Positions 24,081 to 34,935 of a stretch of 64,000 nt of DNA are shown here, in pieces. This DNA comes from Aspergillus flavus (lineage: Eukaryota; Ascomycota; Eurotiomycetes; Eurotiales; Aspergillaceae). The position numbers were made by a program, and so were the translations under genes. Where the stretch lies: positions 3,224,001 to 3,288,000 of the forward strand of contig NC_092409.1 in the NCBI RefSeq assembly GCF_009017415.1, in the 5' to 3' direction. Within the stretch, counting starts at the first letter, position 1. Each line of letters opens with the position of its first letter. The notes under the pieces are model-generated. The model was given only the letters and a program-made list of their open reading frames with translations. It was not told the DNA's origin and searched no databases.

Positions 24081-25851
24081 ATGCCTTCCCTCGAAGACAG
24101 TTCTAAGAATGACTCCAGACTGCTGCTCATTTCAAATCGGTTACCGATTACGATAAAACGCTCCGAAGACGGGAAGTATGACTTTTCCATGTCATCTGGC
24201 GGCTTGGTTAGCGGTCTGAGTGGTCTATCGAAATCCACTACGTTTCAATGGTATGGCTGGCCTGGCCTAGAGGTCCCCGAAGAAGAGATACCGGTGGTGA
24301 AGCAACGGTTGAAGGATGAATACAATGCGGTTCCCGTATTTATCGATGATGAGCTCGCGGACCGGCATTACAATGGATTCTCCAGTTAGTATCTCTTACC
24401 ATGCATTTAGAACGCAGACTCCAGCGCTCCAAGTCGCACCAAGTTGCTAATAAGTCTACTTTCGATCAGATTCGATTCTGTGGCCCCTTTTCCATTATCA
24501 TCCTGGTGAAATCACGTTCGATGAATCTGCTTGGGACGCTTACAAGGATGCGAATCGATTATTTGCGCGGGCCGTTGCGAAAGAAGTCCAGGATGGCGAT
24601 CTAATTTGGGTGCATGACTACCATTTGATGCTTCTCCCTGAGATGCTTCGAGAAGAAATCGGAGATCAGAAGCAGAATGTTAAAATTGGGTTCTTCCTCC
24701 ACACCCCCTTCCCTAGCAGTGAAATTTACAGGATTCTTCCGGTCCGAAACGAGCTGTTGCTTGGGGTCCTCCATTGCGACCTCATAGGCTTCCACACCTA
24801 CGACTATACAAGACATTTCCTGAGCGCTTGCTCGCGCTTATTGTACGTTGAGCCCAGCCGTTATGTAGAAACGTGGGAGCTAACAGTGGGCATCTAGGGG
24901 ATTGGCGACGACTCCCAACGGTATTGAGTTTCAGGGCAAAATCATTGCCTGCGGAGCTTTCCCGATCGGCATTGACCCGGAGAAATTCCAGGAGGGTCTT
25001 AAGAAAGAAAAGGTCCAGAAGCGGATTGCACAGCTTGAACAGAAGTTCCAAGGAGTGAAGCTTATGGTGGGTGTTGACCGCCTTGACTATATAAAGGGCG
25101 TTCCGCAAAAGCTGCATGCGCTGGAAGTGTTCCTTAGCGATCATCCTGAATGGGTTGGTAAAGTTGTCCTGGTCCAAGTTGCTGTCCCCAGTAGACAGGA
25201 TGTCGAGGAGTATCAGAATTTGAGGGCTGTTGTGAACGAGCTGGTCGGCCGCATCAACGGGAAATTTGGTAAGTGATTTTACTGGCAGGACATGATAACG
25301 TGTTGCTGACCTGATTAGGTACTGTGGAATTCATGCCAATCCACTTCCTGCACAAGTCGGTCAATTTTGATGAACTGATTGCCCTGTATGCCGTGTCGGA
25401 TGCGTGCATTGTTTCGTCAACTCGAGATGGCATGAATCTGGTCGCGTACGAATATATTGCAGCTCAACAAAAGCGGCACGGTGTTTTGGTTCTCTCAGAG
25501 TTTGCCGGTGCAGCCCAGAGTCTCAATGGCAGTATTATCATTAACCCTTGGAACACCGAAGAACTCGCTGGTGCCTACCAGGAGGCTGTCACCATGAGCG
25601 ACGAGCAAAGGGCTCTGAATTTCTCTAAGTTGGACAAATATGTCAATAAATATACGAGGTACGCATATGTATGATATTCGGACGGATGAATATCGCTAAC
25701 CTATTTTAGTGCCTTCTGGGGCCAGTCATTCGTAACGGAATTGACGAGGATATCTAGCCAATCTGCGGAGAAATTCCAGTCTAAGAGGGCTTCCCTGACC
25801 GGCACGTACCACGAACAAGTGAACGGTGTAGAATCCGAGGGATCGGCTTGA
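24081..25851 (+). CDS. tpsA: Alpha,alpha-trehalose-phosphate synthase (UDP-forming)
   Basis: Makes trehalose-6-phosphate from UDP-glucose and glucose-6-phosphate in the cytosol (GT20 family). Exons: 24081-24384, 24470-24842, 24898-25268, 25319-25658, 25710-25851; 509 aa, a normal length for the catalytic subunit without a phosphatase domain. Seen in order: LLLISNRLP, SSGGLVSGL, WPLFHYHPGEI (across the first intron), WVHDYHLMLLP, FFLHTPFPSSE, GVDRLDYIKGVPQKL (nucleotide-sugar site) and SSTRDGMNLVAYEY. All introns have canonical borders and restore the conserved frame. Trehalose protects spores and stressed cells; a CCCCT element and a CT-rich leader lie upstream. Confidence 0.96.
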
Positions 25852-26558
25852 TCACGCACCAAAATGACACCTTTCTATACTGTCTCCTGTGGCGTACCAG
25901 AAGAGGAAACACAAATATGTGACGAATGGCTTAGAGCTTTTTATTGACGGTCTATGAGCACTGGATGGCGTGAAATGTTTTGAGTTTGCTTTGCATTGGT
26001 TAAGATTCTCGGTCACTCATATGAAATATCATAAGAGGGTAATATTGTACTTAGATTCCTGGGTCCGGGTCATGGATGGGTAAAAGGTTGAGGTGTTGCT
26101 GGTGTACTGTACATTAAGCGTTCTGTCTAAGCTCTCAACTCAGCGTGTATTACCATCATTAATTTGTATTTGATAGACCAGAATAATATATCATCAATCC
26201 GCTATTAGTAGCTCAATTCTGGAAAGATCAACCTGACCTCCTTGTATATTTGCATGGCGCGGGTGTGCAAACAGTGCAAACACTGGCGAGAAATTCTGGA
26301 CGGCCTCGTCCGCGGATTTGACGCTGTTCCACCGGAGACGCCGCCCGGGTTTTTCTTGAGACGAGAACATATTGCCCAATTTGTGATTTTTTCGGACTAA
26401 AATTGGGCTTGAGTCGAAACTTCGCGGACGTACAATTCACTCCTGATCCGCGACAAGACCACGCGCACCTTTGAGAAACCACCTGGTCGGATTTTTGTCG
26501 CACCCCAAGGAACAAGCATCCAGAACAGACACAGGGGAACCCCTCTACTCGTACGACG
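25852..26558. other. Intergenic
   Basis: 3' flank of tpsA and promoter of the uS17m gene. No coding signal. Confidence 0.5.
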
Positions 26559-27203
26559 ATGCGTCCAAGCTACCTCTTCCGGGCGATGCAGCCCCTCCGC
26601 TCTTCTATCGTCAGACCTACATCGACCTCATCCCCAGCCGCACACATCTACTCTGCCATCTCGACACCAATCCGCCGCTTGAATTCGACGACTGCTACAC
26701 CCACGGAGACCCAATCGTCCACAGCACCTTCTACTCCTTCAGTGGCTCCTCCTTCCCTCCGCAACTACCCTTATACCTTGAAGACCGGCACTGTGGTCTC
26801 CGTTGGCCGCATGGACCGTACTGTCCGCGTCGCCCACCGCCACACCATGTGGGACAGTCACATTCGCAAGACATATCCTAAGGTCACGACATATCTTGTG
26901 TCCGACCCAAAGAACTCCCTGCGCGAAGGGGATGTCATTGAGTTCTCCTCGGGATACCCGAAGAGCCGGCATGTGCGCCATGTCGTTGAGAGGATCATTG
27001 CACCGTTCGGTGAGGCAATTGAAGACAGACCGGCTGTGCTGACACGTGAAGAGCGGGACGCAGAGCGCGTGGCCAAGCGAACTGTGAAATGGGAGCGCAG
27101 GGAAGCCAGAAGAGCAGAGGGCGGCGAGGGCCAGAGCTTAGGAGGACAAGAGCACGTCGGGCGGATTAGGAGGCTAGTCTATGAGCGTACCAGGGCCCAG
27201 TAG
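26559..27203 (+). CDS. Mitochondrial small-subunit ribosomal protein uS17m
   Basis: A single exon of 214 aa. The N-terminal 60 residues are rich in Ser, Thr, Arg and Pro (MRPSYLFRAMQPLRSS...), consistent with a mitochondrial presequence and linker. The S17 OB-fold follows: GTVVSVGRMDRTVRVAHRH, then a strand with YPKVTTYLVSDPKNSLREGD and IEFSSGYPKSRHVRHVVERI. The C-terminal 60 residues form a basic, probably helical extension (RDAERVAKRTVKWERREARR) as in fungal mitoribosomes. An in-frame second Met at residue 10 is a possible alternative start. Confidence 0.9.
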   Translation: MRPSYLFRAMQPLRSSIVRPTSTSSPAAHIYSAISTPIRRLNSTTATPTETQSSTAPSTPSVAPPSLRNYPYTLKTGTVVSVGRMDRTVRVAHRHTMWDSHIRKTYPKVTTYLVSDPKNSLREGDVIEFSSGYPKSRHVRHVVERIIAPFGEAIEDRPAVLTREERDAERVAKRTVKWERREARRAEGGEGQSLGGQEHVGRIRRLVYERTRAQ

Positions 27204-28111
27204 AAGGCGGATATATTCCGCTTGTCTTTTTTTGGCATTTCTCTTTGATTGTATAAGATAGATATTGGGCTCAGAGGGCTGCTTTTATCTGTGATGTGTG
27301 TCGACTCTTTCTGAATGTATTATATCTCACTGTGCATGTGTCCTACTAGTCTTTTCTTTGCAACACTTACTCATATTGGCCAGTCATATTATATAAATGT
27401 AAGCTTTTCGAATAGCTGGTTTTGCCCTCTTGTCAAGGTTGATCGAGAAATTTAGTTGGGGATTAAGCTCAAGGAAGGCAACGTATAGTTTGTTTATAAA
27501 ATTGGGATCTGGCACTAAGGTAGGGTTTCAGATATGCTTATTGTAGATCATTACGGATTGAATGCATCCATATAGGCCTGTAACTTAACATTTGGTTCAT
27601 ATATGGCTCGCTGGAGGAATTCGCCGTTCATTGGAGGCTGGAAAGTGTGTCTCAGGTTTCGGTCAAGGTGCAATTGGCTAATATACGAGCTAGGTGGAAC
27701 AAATAGATCTCTGTGGGTCGAACACCTATGTTCTTTGGAAATAGTTGCGTAGGCAAGAGTATAGAAGACTTGCTGTTCTAGGGATACCTTCAAAGGAGCC
27801 CGAAGTAGACTCTAGTTCTAGTGTCTGTTCTGTTGTTAGAGTTGATAGTAGCTCAGAGTCAGCCAACATCAGACATATGTCCGTCGACTTACTAAAGTGT
27901 ATCAGTAGATTTCGAATCAGGCATTAGACCCATGCTGCCAGGCTACGTTTATCTAGGTCGCCGAGGGCAGGAGACATAGATAAGACCCCGCGTCTCATGA
28001 TGCTAGTGCTATCTAGCACGGTACAATATATAGCGAATACGCCTAAAGACCTTTTCATATCCATGATCTACCATACTCAAGGTGCAGCTATTTCCTTCTC
28101 TGATATGCAAA
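27204..28111. other. Intergenic with a possible gene fragment
   Basis: Start of the gene-poor accessory interval. Apart from the possible minus-strand fragment listed separately, nothing is supported. Confidence 0.4.
27551..27793 (-). pseudogene. Possible 3' gene fragment (unassigned)
   Basis: An 80-codon minus-strand frame with protein-like composition, ending FLQRAIYEPNVKLQAYMDAFNP then a stop. There is no convincing start: the frame is closed by a stop about ten codons above its ATG, and no splice-linked upstream exon was found. It may be the tail of a decayed gene, or chance. I recognise no family. Confidence 0.2.
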
Positions 28112-28955
28112 ATGCGTCTGTTTACTTTGCCCATTGCCATTCTCTTGTGCTTCTTTCAGACGATCCTATCTAGTACAATTCCCAATACAACTCTAATCGC
28201 CAATGATATTCCTTTCTCAACTAGAGCTTACTGGATGCGCCGGGCAAACAAAGCAGTGGACGAACTAAGCGGCTCTCCCTGTCCATTCGCTGCATTTGGC
28301 ACTGCCATCGTTAATCATACTGATACTGATGGGCTTGGAGATCTGATATGTATCGGGGTCAACCAGAATAGCCAGACCGGAAACCCGTCCTTACACGGTA
28401 CCTCATCTCAAACCACCCTCAGATAGTGGTTTCTCCATTCACTGCTGATGAGCATTGGTACCCTCTAGGAGAAATAGCAGCTACCACAAACTGCACGGCA
28501 GTTCTGACTGATCCACATGGTCGGTTTCGCCTAACAGCCTCTGAAGCTCAAGCTGCGTTTGTCGATTTAACATTGTATACCAATGCTGAGAGCTGTCCTA
28601 TGGTAAGAAGACTGTCTCCGATGCTTCGAGTTCTGAGACATATTGGTAGATGTTAACGATCAGAAAGTGCGCCTCTGCCATTCGGTGGGCCGGGTTTAAG
28701 GAATATGTCTACGGAACTTCAATTGATACGTTGGTCCGGAAAGGCTGATCCCAGATCCATATATCCTCGTTGGAGGTCTTTCAGGCTTCTTTGGACTTGT
28801 CGCCTCAGACTGTCTTGATGGGGGATGTTCTTGTGAATGAGACCGATCCGTACTTTTTGTGGCAGTATGATCCGGTTTATCCTTGCCCTGAGGGCTGCTT
28901 GCGTTCTGGTAATGGTACTAGTTGTCGGGTTTTTACAAGTGATGAGTTGAAGTAG
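28112..28955 (+). pseudogene. Secreted nucleoside-deaminase-like gene with in-frame stop
   Basis: Start at 28112 gives a signal peptide (MRLFTLPIAILLCFFQTILS); an in-frame ATG 10 codons upstream is possible. Exons as judged by conservation: 28112-28397, 28469-28602, 28668-28955. The zinc site of the cytidine/deoxycytidylate deaminase fold is formed across the introns: HGEIAA (His and catalytic Glu) and SCPMCASA (two Cys). The frame then meets TGA at 28746-28748, after YVYGTSIDTLVRKG, and stays open and protein-like to 28955 (SLEVFQASLDL, VNETDPYFLWQYD, Cys-rich end). Either this is a recent nonsense mutation, or an extra 47-base GT-AG intron (28707-28753) skips the stop in frame at the cost of conserved-looking residues. 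The secreted location is unusual for this fold but known in fungi. Confidence 0.55.
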
Positions 28956-29469
28956 GATGTAGGTTTGGAATATGAACTGTGTGCATCCTTGTTAGGGTTA
29001 TGTTGGGGCTATGGGAGATAGTTTCTAGGTACGATAGCATATTACGTTTTTCGAATATTGAAGTGTTGGAGTCCGAGCGACGAAAAGCCTTGTAATTTGG
29101 CAATCTAATTATGTTTGCAAACATTGATCCAATCTATATCGAATATTCCTCCTGCAACTACTACCTGGTAACTATGGATAATGCCCAAATACGGAAAGTC
29201 CAGCTCGGCCGACTTTGTTTCCAAAAAAGGCAACTCTGAAAGGCTTCCTCCGAAACCCTGTCATTCCCACCCACCAAGGTATGATTATCCATACCTTCTA
29301 TAGTAAATATATCGGAGTGCTTTTATGTCCGAGCCTATTAGTTGATTTTATATCGGGACCAAGAAATGCTTACTAGTATATAAAGGCAATGCTTGCGTCT
29401 TCAGAGCTACCTATACCTGCTCTTCACTAAGCAATCCAATCTAGTACCAATCGTGTCGAAGAAACGAAA
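28956..29469. other. Intergenic
   Basis: About 500 bases of 3' flank and SDR promoter; no coding signal. Confidence 0.5.
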
Positions 29470-30328
29470 ATGTCCTCCAACCCAATCGTTTTAATCACCG
29501 GTGCCAATACTGGCCTTGGACTTGAGACAGTCAAGGCATTGCTGCGCTCACCTAAAGCATACACCATCCTTCTCGGGGGTAGGAATATCGACAAAGCCAA
29601 TGCTGCAGCTAAAGCAGTGCAAGAGGAATATCCCCAGAGCCGCAGCGTCGTCAAAACGATTCAAGTCGACGTGGAATACGACGACTCGATCTCAAAAGCA
29701 TTCGAGCATGTCGCCGACGAATACGGTCGCGTGGATATCTTAATCAACAACGCAGGTTTGTAAATCCTGAGAGGCTGCAACCTAAACTAGATAAAAAACT
29801 AAACCAAATCACGTAGGGGCACTGCTGGACACCCAATTCTACTCGGGAGACCTGACAATGCGAGAGATGTGGAAAAAGTCATGGAACGTCAATACCGTTG
29901 GAACACACATCCTCACTCACACTTTCGTACCCCTTCTCCTGAAATCGTCCGATCCGAGACTCTTGTTCATCACAAGCGGTACATCGGCGCTTGGTGAGAC
30001 TGAGGATACCTCGTACAGATTCAACAAATCACCTGCGAAGGGTTGGCCCAAGGAAGAGCCTACTTTTGGAGCCTATAGGTCCAGTAAGACTGGTATGAAC
30101 ATGATGATGTGCGAGTGGGTTCGGATTCTGCGAGAAGATGGCGTCAAGGTCTTTGGCATCTCGCCGGGGTTTTTGGCGACTGGCTTGGGTGGTAATCCGG
30201 AGTTGTATAAAAAATTAGGCGCATTGGATCCGGTCATAGGGGCGGAATTTGTGCGAGATGTTGTTGAAGGAGCCCGTGATCAGGACGCTGGGAAAGTTAT
30301 TCGTCGGGACAAAATTCAAGCCTGGTAG
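29470..30328 (+). CDS. Short-chain dehydrogenase/reductase, 265 aa
   Basis: An NAD(P)-dependent oxidoreductase of the classical SDR family. Exons: 29470-29755, 29817-30328. The Rossmann cofactor motif TGANTGLG is at residues 10-17, followed by LGGRN and an acidic DVEYDDS segment. NNAG is rebuilt exactly across the intron. The catalytic triad elements are visible: Ser in LFITSGTSALGE, then Tyr and Lys in GAYRSSKTG. ISPGFLATGLG is the usual PG motif. Length fits a carbonyl-reductase-like SDR. It lies 265 bases upstream of a Zn2Cys6 regulator on the same strand, so a small metabolic unit is possible but unproven. Substrate unknown. Confidence 0.9.
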
Positions 30329-30592
30329 TTGTATATAGCGCTTTATCCATTGGTATAGATTACTGAGGCGATGTTGGAAGGTAGTTACATCCTTAGTAGT
30401 AGGTAATTATCAATCTTGACCAGATACAGTCTAAGGCTCAGCTAATCATCCATGTGACCACTAGGTTTGGGGGCTGTTTAATGGGTGGTGTGGGAACAAG
30501 TAGCATACTCCATACTAATTTCATGATCCTACTGATGTTGCGAAATCACGACGCTATGAACAATCTTTCTCAGATGAAACTCTAAAGAGATA

Positions 30593-32659
30593 ATGTCCGA
30601 CATCGCAAGGTTCACAGGCAAATTTCGAGCTCGTACAAATCCTAATCCCTCCCAGAAGGCCTCGACTGCGAAAGTAACAAAGCCGCAGAGAGCATCGCTA
30701 GTGTGCGAGCAATGCAGAAAGTCTAAGCTTCGATGTGATCGAGGACAGCCATGCAGTAGCTGCATTAGGAGACATGAATCAGACGCTTGTTCTTATCGAC
30801 AGAGGTCGGGGCCAACGGTTAATAGTGGCGACCACAGCACCATTGAGAGCAGGCTGACACACCTGGAATCTTTGCTCAATGCATTGATGCGTAACAAGGA
30901 ATTGCCATCAGAACACGAGGTGGTGCCCCCGGATTTGTCCCGCTGCTCAGTAGATGCTGCTACTATCCAGTCTCAGGGTGACTCGGTTGATGATACCGCA
31001 TATGTCGGTTCTACACATTGGTCAGCTATTCTGGACGACATTCACGAGCTGCAGGTGGCCCTGAGTGGCTCTATTGATAGCCAGGGAGTTAATAAGCTTG
31101 CTACACCGGGGGCTCCTACCTTGGGTACTGAATTGATATTTGGATTACCACATATTTACTCTTTGCAACAAGTCATATCTCGATATCTTCCATCGAAACT
31201 AGATATCGATCGATACCTCTCTTGGTACTTTCAAGGCGAGACTTTCGTAATCCCATTCATCCACACCTACCATTTCCAGCGCCAATATAGAGAATTTTGG
31301 GCCGATCCAACCAAAGTCGATCCTCTTTGGCTTTCGATATTATTTTCTATATGCTGTCTGTCATCCCTTACTAGGGAAACGGCTGGCCCAGGTCGCCCAC
31401 TACAAAGGGACGCACTCCCCGAGAGTCCTAAGTTCCACACGGCTGCTGGACAATGTCTTGTCATAGGGGAATATCACCGACCGCAAAGACTTGCAATTGA
31501 GGCGCTCGCTGTCTATGCGCAGTGCAAGAATCTTACAACTTTGGACCCTTCCCGAGAAGCCGGGATGATTCTGGGAATGGTTGTCCGTATGGCGTATGAA
31601 TTGGGCTACCACCGCGATCCAGATTCCTTCGGCTCTCTGAGTGTTTTCGAAGGCGAAATGCGCAGGAGATTCTGGGCTGCCTGTAAGCATATGGATATCA
31701 TGATCAGTTTCCAGCAGGGCCTACCGAGTAACATTTGTCTCGAGAGTTGCGACACGAAGTCCCCAAGAAACCTCTTAGACTCAGACTTTGACGTGGACAC
31801 GCAGGTCTTGCCTGAGTCTCGACCCGAGACTGAGCCTACAAAGTTGCTATGGTTCATTGTTAAGGATAGACAAATTACGAGCTTCAGCAAAGTCTGTAAA
31901 TACATGCTCTCTTTTAAGGAGCAGTCTGAAGCTGATCTACATCGGCTGGACGAAGAAATCCGACAAACGTACGCAACGATTCCCGATATCTTGCGAACTC
32001 GTCCTCTCTCAGAGTCTATTGCGGACCCTCCCTTTCTCATAATTACCAGGCTATATATTGAATTTATTTGCTTGAAAAATCTCTGTGTTCTGCATCGCGG
32101 ATACATGGTCCAGGGTAATGTTAATAGTACTAAGGCCTGCGTTGAAGCCGCGAAGCGCCTTGTCAGTCAATTTATCAATATGTACAAGGAGTTTTCACCT
32201 GGCAGACAACTACACACGGAACAATGGATGCTGACAAATTTCACGATGAACGACTTTTTGTTGGGCGTCATGGTGCTCTGTCTGGTGATACATATCCATC
32301 GCAAACAAGCCTCCTGGACCGGTACTATCGATTCTGCCATACAAAAAGAAGTGCTTTCTCTTCTCGAACAGTCTTACGAGGTTTGTGTAGAGAATTCCCA
32401 GGCCAGCAGAGATGCACGACGGGTGTCTCATGCCTTACATCTGACTCTAAATAGCGCTAAGACGTCCAGGGCGCCCGAATTGCAACCTGCAAACGATGCC
32501 ACATCGGGTACAAACTCAGCATTACTGGCTACGCAGACTGAGAGTACTATTGGCCAGACAAGTTTTGCTCCTTTTGATGTGTTTGATCCGTTTAATATCA
32601 TGGGCATGGACTTTGAAATCATTGACTGGGATGCTTTCGACCCCCAATTGTCCATCTAA
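30593..32659 (+). CDS. Zn(II)2Cys6 transcription factor, 688 aa
   Basis: A single-exon fungal binuclear-cluster regulator. The cysteines at residues 38, 41, 48, 54, 57 and 66 follow C-x2-C-x6-C-x5-C-x2-C-x8-C. A basic segment (QCRKSKLRCDRG) lies in between, and a possible dimerisation helix (SRLTHLESLLNALMRN) sits just after. The middle region (about residues 220-430) matches the fungal-specific transcription-factor domain: SWYFQGETFVIPFIH, DPLWLSILFSICCLS, MILGMVVRMAYELGYHRDP and MRRRFWAACKHMDIMISFQQGLP. The acidic aromatic C-terminus (MDFEIIDWDAFDPQ) looks like an activation region. Its neighbours are an SDR and an aegerolysin-like pseudogene. Target genes unknown. Confidence 0.9.
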   Translation: MSDIARFTGKFRARTNPNPSQKASTAKVTKPQRASLVCEQCRKSKLRCDRGQPCSSCIRRHESDACSYRQRSGPTVNSGDHSTIESRLTHLESLLNALMRNKELPSEHEVVPPDLSRCSVDAATIQSQGDSVDDTAYVGSTHWSAILDDIHELQVALSGSIDSQGVNKLATPGAPTLGTELIFGLPHIYSLQQVISRYLPSKLDIDRYLSWYFQGETFVIPFIHTYHFQRQYREFWADPTKVDPLWLSILFSICCLSSLTRETAGPGRPLQRDALPESPKFHTAAGQCLVIGEYHRPQRLAIEALAVYAQCKNLTTLDPSREAGMILGMVVRMAYELGYHRDPDSFGSLSVFEGEMRRRFWAACKHMDIMISFQQGLPSNICLESCDTKSPRNLLDSDFDVDTQVLPESRPETEPTKLLWFIVKDRQITSFSKVCKYMLSFKEQSEADLHRLDEEIRQTYATIPDILRTRPLSESIADPPFLIITRLYIEFICLKNLCVLHRGYMVQGNVNSTKACVEAAKRLVSQFINMYKEFSPGRQLHTEQWMLTNFTMNDFLLGVMVLCLVIHIHRKQASWTGTIDSAIQKEVLSLLEQSYEVCVENSQASRDARRVSHALHLTLNSAKTSRAPELQPANDATSGTNSALLATQTESTIGQTSFAPFDVFDPFNIMGMDFEIIDWDAFDPQLSI

Positions 32660-33084
32660 AGACACATACTTGCTAGTACATATGTGCGTGCAATGGAAGT
32701 GTTGCATGTGCTCAGACTCCAGCAGCCAGAACCAGCACTAGAGGTCTAGACTCCTCAGACCATAACACCCTTGCTCTTACACGCTGCAAGTATATCTGTA
32801 ATAGGTTACCTGAGATATATCACGGATACGGCTTCTCCAATTGCATAGTTTCCGGCCGGACGATGTTTGCTTTCAGGAAGCATATTGCAACATGTATACT
32901 GCGCACCGGAGTTCAACGCAGCTGAACTGCCTCGAGTTTCGATGAAACACTGCACTGAATCATTTTATCATATATAAGAAGCTCATAAACCCTCGATCAA
33001 CCAAAATTCTCGAGCTTCTCTCATTCATACCTTATCTAGCTACAGTTCTCTATTCAACCTAACTACACCTGCAAATAACGAATA
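32660..33084. other. Intergenic, aegerolysin pseudogene promoter side
   Basis: 425 bases without a gene. A TATA-like ATATATAAG lies about 110 bases before the pseudogene ATG. Confidence 0.4.
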
Positions 33085-33513
33085 ATGGATCCGAGTCCCA
33101 AAGCCACTTCCTAATGGACCGAGATCCGTCACGAAAACAAGAGCAAATCCGGCACCTTGGTCATCGATGACATCGACTTACTCTAGGGCAAGTTCTACCC
33201 TGAAGGCAAACCCAACAAAGACGAAGTGCCCGTCTCCGAGGTCAACGGCACAGAGATTAGGCCTGGAAAATATTACGTCTTCCGGAGCTGTGGCGGGGCG
33301 CACTCCTCTTCCGATACAGAAGGCAACTTTAACCTGAAGTCTAACGGTACTGCGGATAAGAACATCTACTGGGATAGTCCATGGGGTGTTGGAGGGAACA
33401 AGCTGAAAGTGACTACGCCGCATGGCGAGGACCCAGAATGGGGATATGAGGTTACATAGTTTGGAGGATCGGGGCAGACTAGTGGGCCTTTGGGGAATGT
33501 GACTATCGACTAG
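33085..33513 (+). pseudogene. Aegerolysin-like (Asp-hemolysin family) pseudogene
   Basis: Aegerolysins are small beta-sandwich proteins that bind membrane lipids; some fungal members are hemolytic. Reading from the ATG at 33085, one frame shows family features: a Gly/Lys/Tyr strand after 33187, RSCGG near 33288, and an IYWDSPWG-type block near 33364. That frame is broken by TAA at 33112-33114, TAG at 33184-33186 and TAG at 33457-33459 before the natural-looking end at 33511-33513. Three stops in 140 codons with no insertion or deletion indicate a gene inactivated by point changes, all compatible with transition mutations. Total length is normal for the family. No splice pattern removes all three stops. 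A functional product is very unlikely. Confidence 0.75.
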
Positions 33514-34935
33514 AGAGTTTAGGCTTTATGCTTAGGGTTAGATGTTCTGACAGCTTGAAGGGGTAGGGTTGATAGGGCTGATGTTGACCTAAACAATGTT
33601 AACGGGAATCCGTAGCTGCTGAATTGGCATGTCGTTGACATTATTCAAAATGCGTTATTTGCCTTAAGCTGCTCTGATATTCTTCGTTCATTTTCTAAAT
33701 GAGCCTCTAGCAACAGTCTCGCTTTGGTATGCTATCAAACGGAGGTTTTCTCTACCATATAAAAGACAAGCCCGCATTCCTCTGGGGCAACAAGTGCCTT
33801 GTTCTAGCCTTTTTGTGTAACTTACAGCTTTGTTTCAGCTACTATCTCTATGTTAGGGCGTGGTTTCTGGACTTCTCAAGGATGTATCACTCGCAGTTCA
33901 GGAAACTGTCAGTGTGTAGCGTCCATCGACGATAATATGTATATAGTCACTACTTTCCAATGCTAAGTATCACTTGTAAAGAAAATGGTCTCTAGGGAAT
34001 TCTCCTGGTGAATGACAGCCACAGAAGATGCGATGAAAAGGGGCTCCTCAACGTGGAAGATTAATGTGGTCAGAGTGATACATCTTATCAGCCCTGTCAG
34101 AATTTCTTTCACTTTCATTACAATTCAATGTTGACCCACCAGATGTTCTGTCTACTAGCCTAGCGTGGTCCATTGTGCATGTTGAAATTGCCCCAGAGGT
34201 CTAGGAATATATTGCAGTATATCATATGATGAATATACTATTCCAAAAGAGAGTACTCTGCAGATGGTCAAAGAATGAATTTTTGGGTCAGGGGTCGTTA
34301 ATGAAACTCTATTAAATCAAATCATCCCAAGTGATCAGCGATATGAGGTGTGAATAACTTAATGCCCAAGGGATAAAAAAGGAAAAGAATACAGTGTGTT
34401 TGTTTTTGTTGATCCGCGGGGAAGACAAGCCGGAAAAGATTGGCAGAAAAAAAGACCAGTCCGTCCACTCTCCGTTTTGGGTCGCGAAGTCACCGGAGCG
34501 ACTTGCCCGTTGTTTACTTCGTCTCTTTCTTTCTCCCACTCTGCTTGTTTGATTGACTTCCATCTACCCTTTGACCCCACTGGTTCTGTCCGGTCGCTAT
34601 TTTAAACGGCAAGATATCGATCGTTATCATTCTGACACTCTTCGACATTGTGTTATACTTTTCTTCGGATACCCGTTGTGCGTGGCTAAACATACGGTTA
34701 ACTGCCCAACCGCACGGATCCTGCAACCTTCTGCAAGCTTAAGGTGGGTGCGATGCAGAAGAGAGAATCTACCCAATCCTCAATCTCTGTGTGTGTCTTT
34801 TGTCTACCAGAGTATATAGACGAGATTCACTGCGCTTCTTACCCTAGAGATCGCACATAGATGGCACATTTGCCTCCGCAGATCTCAGGACTTGACTAAT
34901 TGACTCTCTTCTAGTACACTTTAAATCGCCTCATC
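33514..34935. other. Intergenic, right edge of accessory interval
   Basis: 1.4 kb; AT-rich in the first half. The part near 34500-34900 is CT-rich, as expected for the leader of the following gene. No gene is supported. Confidence 0.45.
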
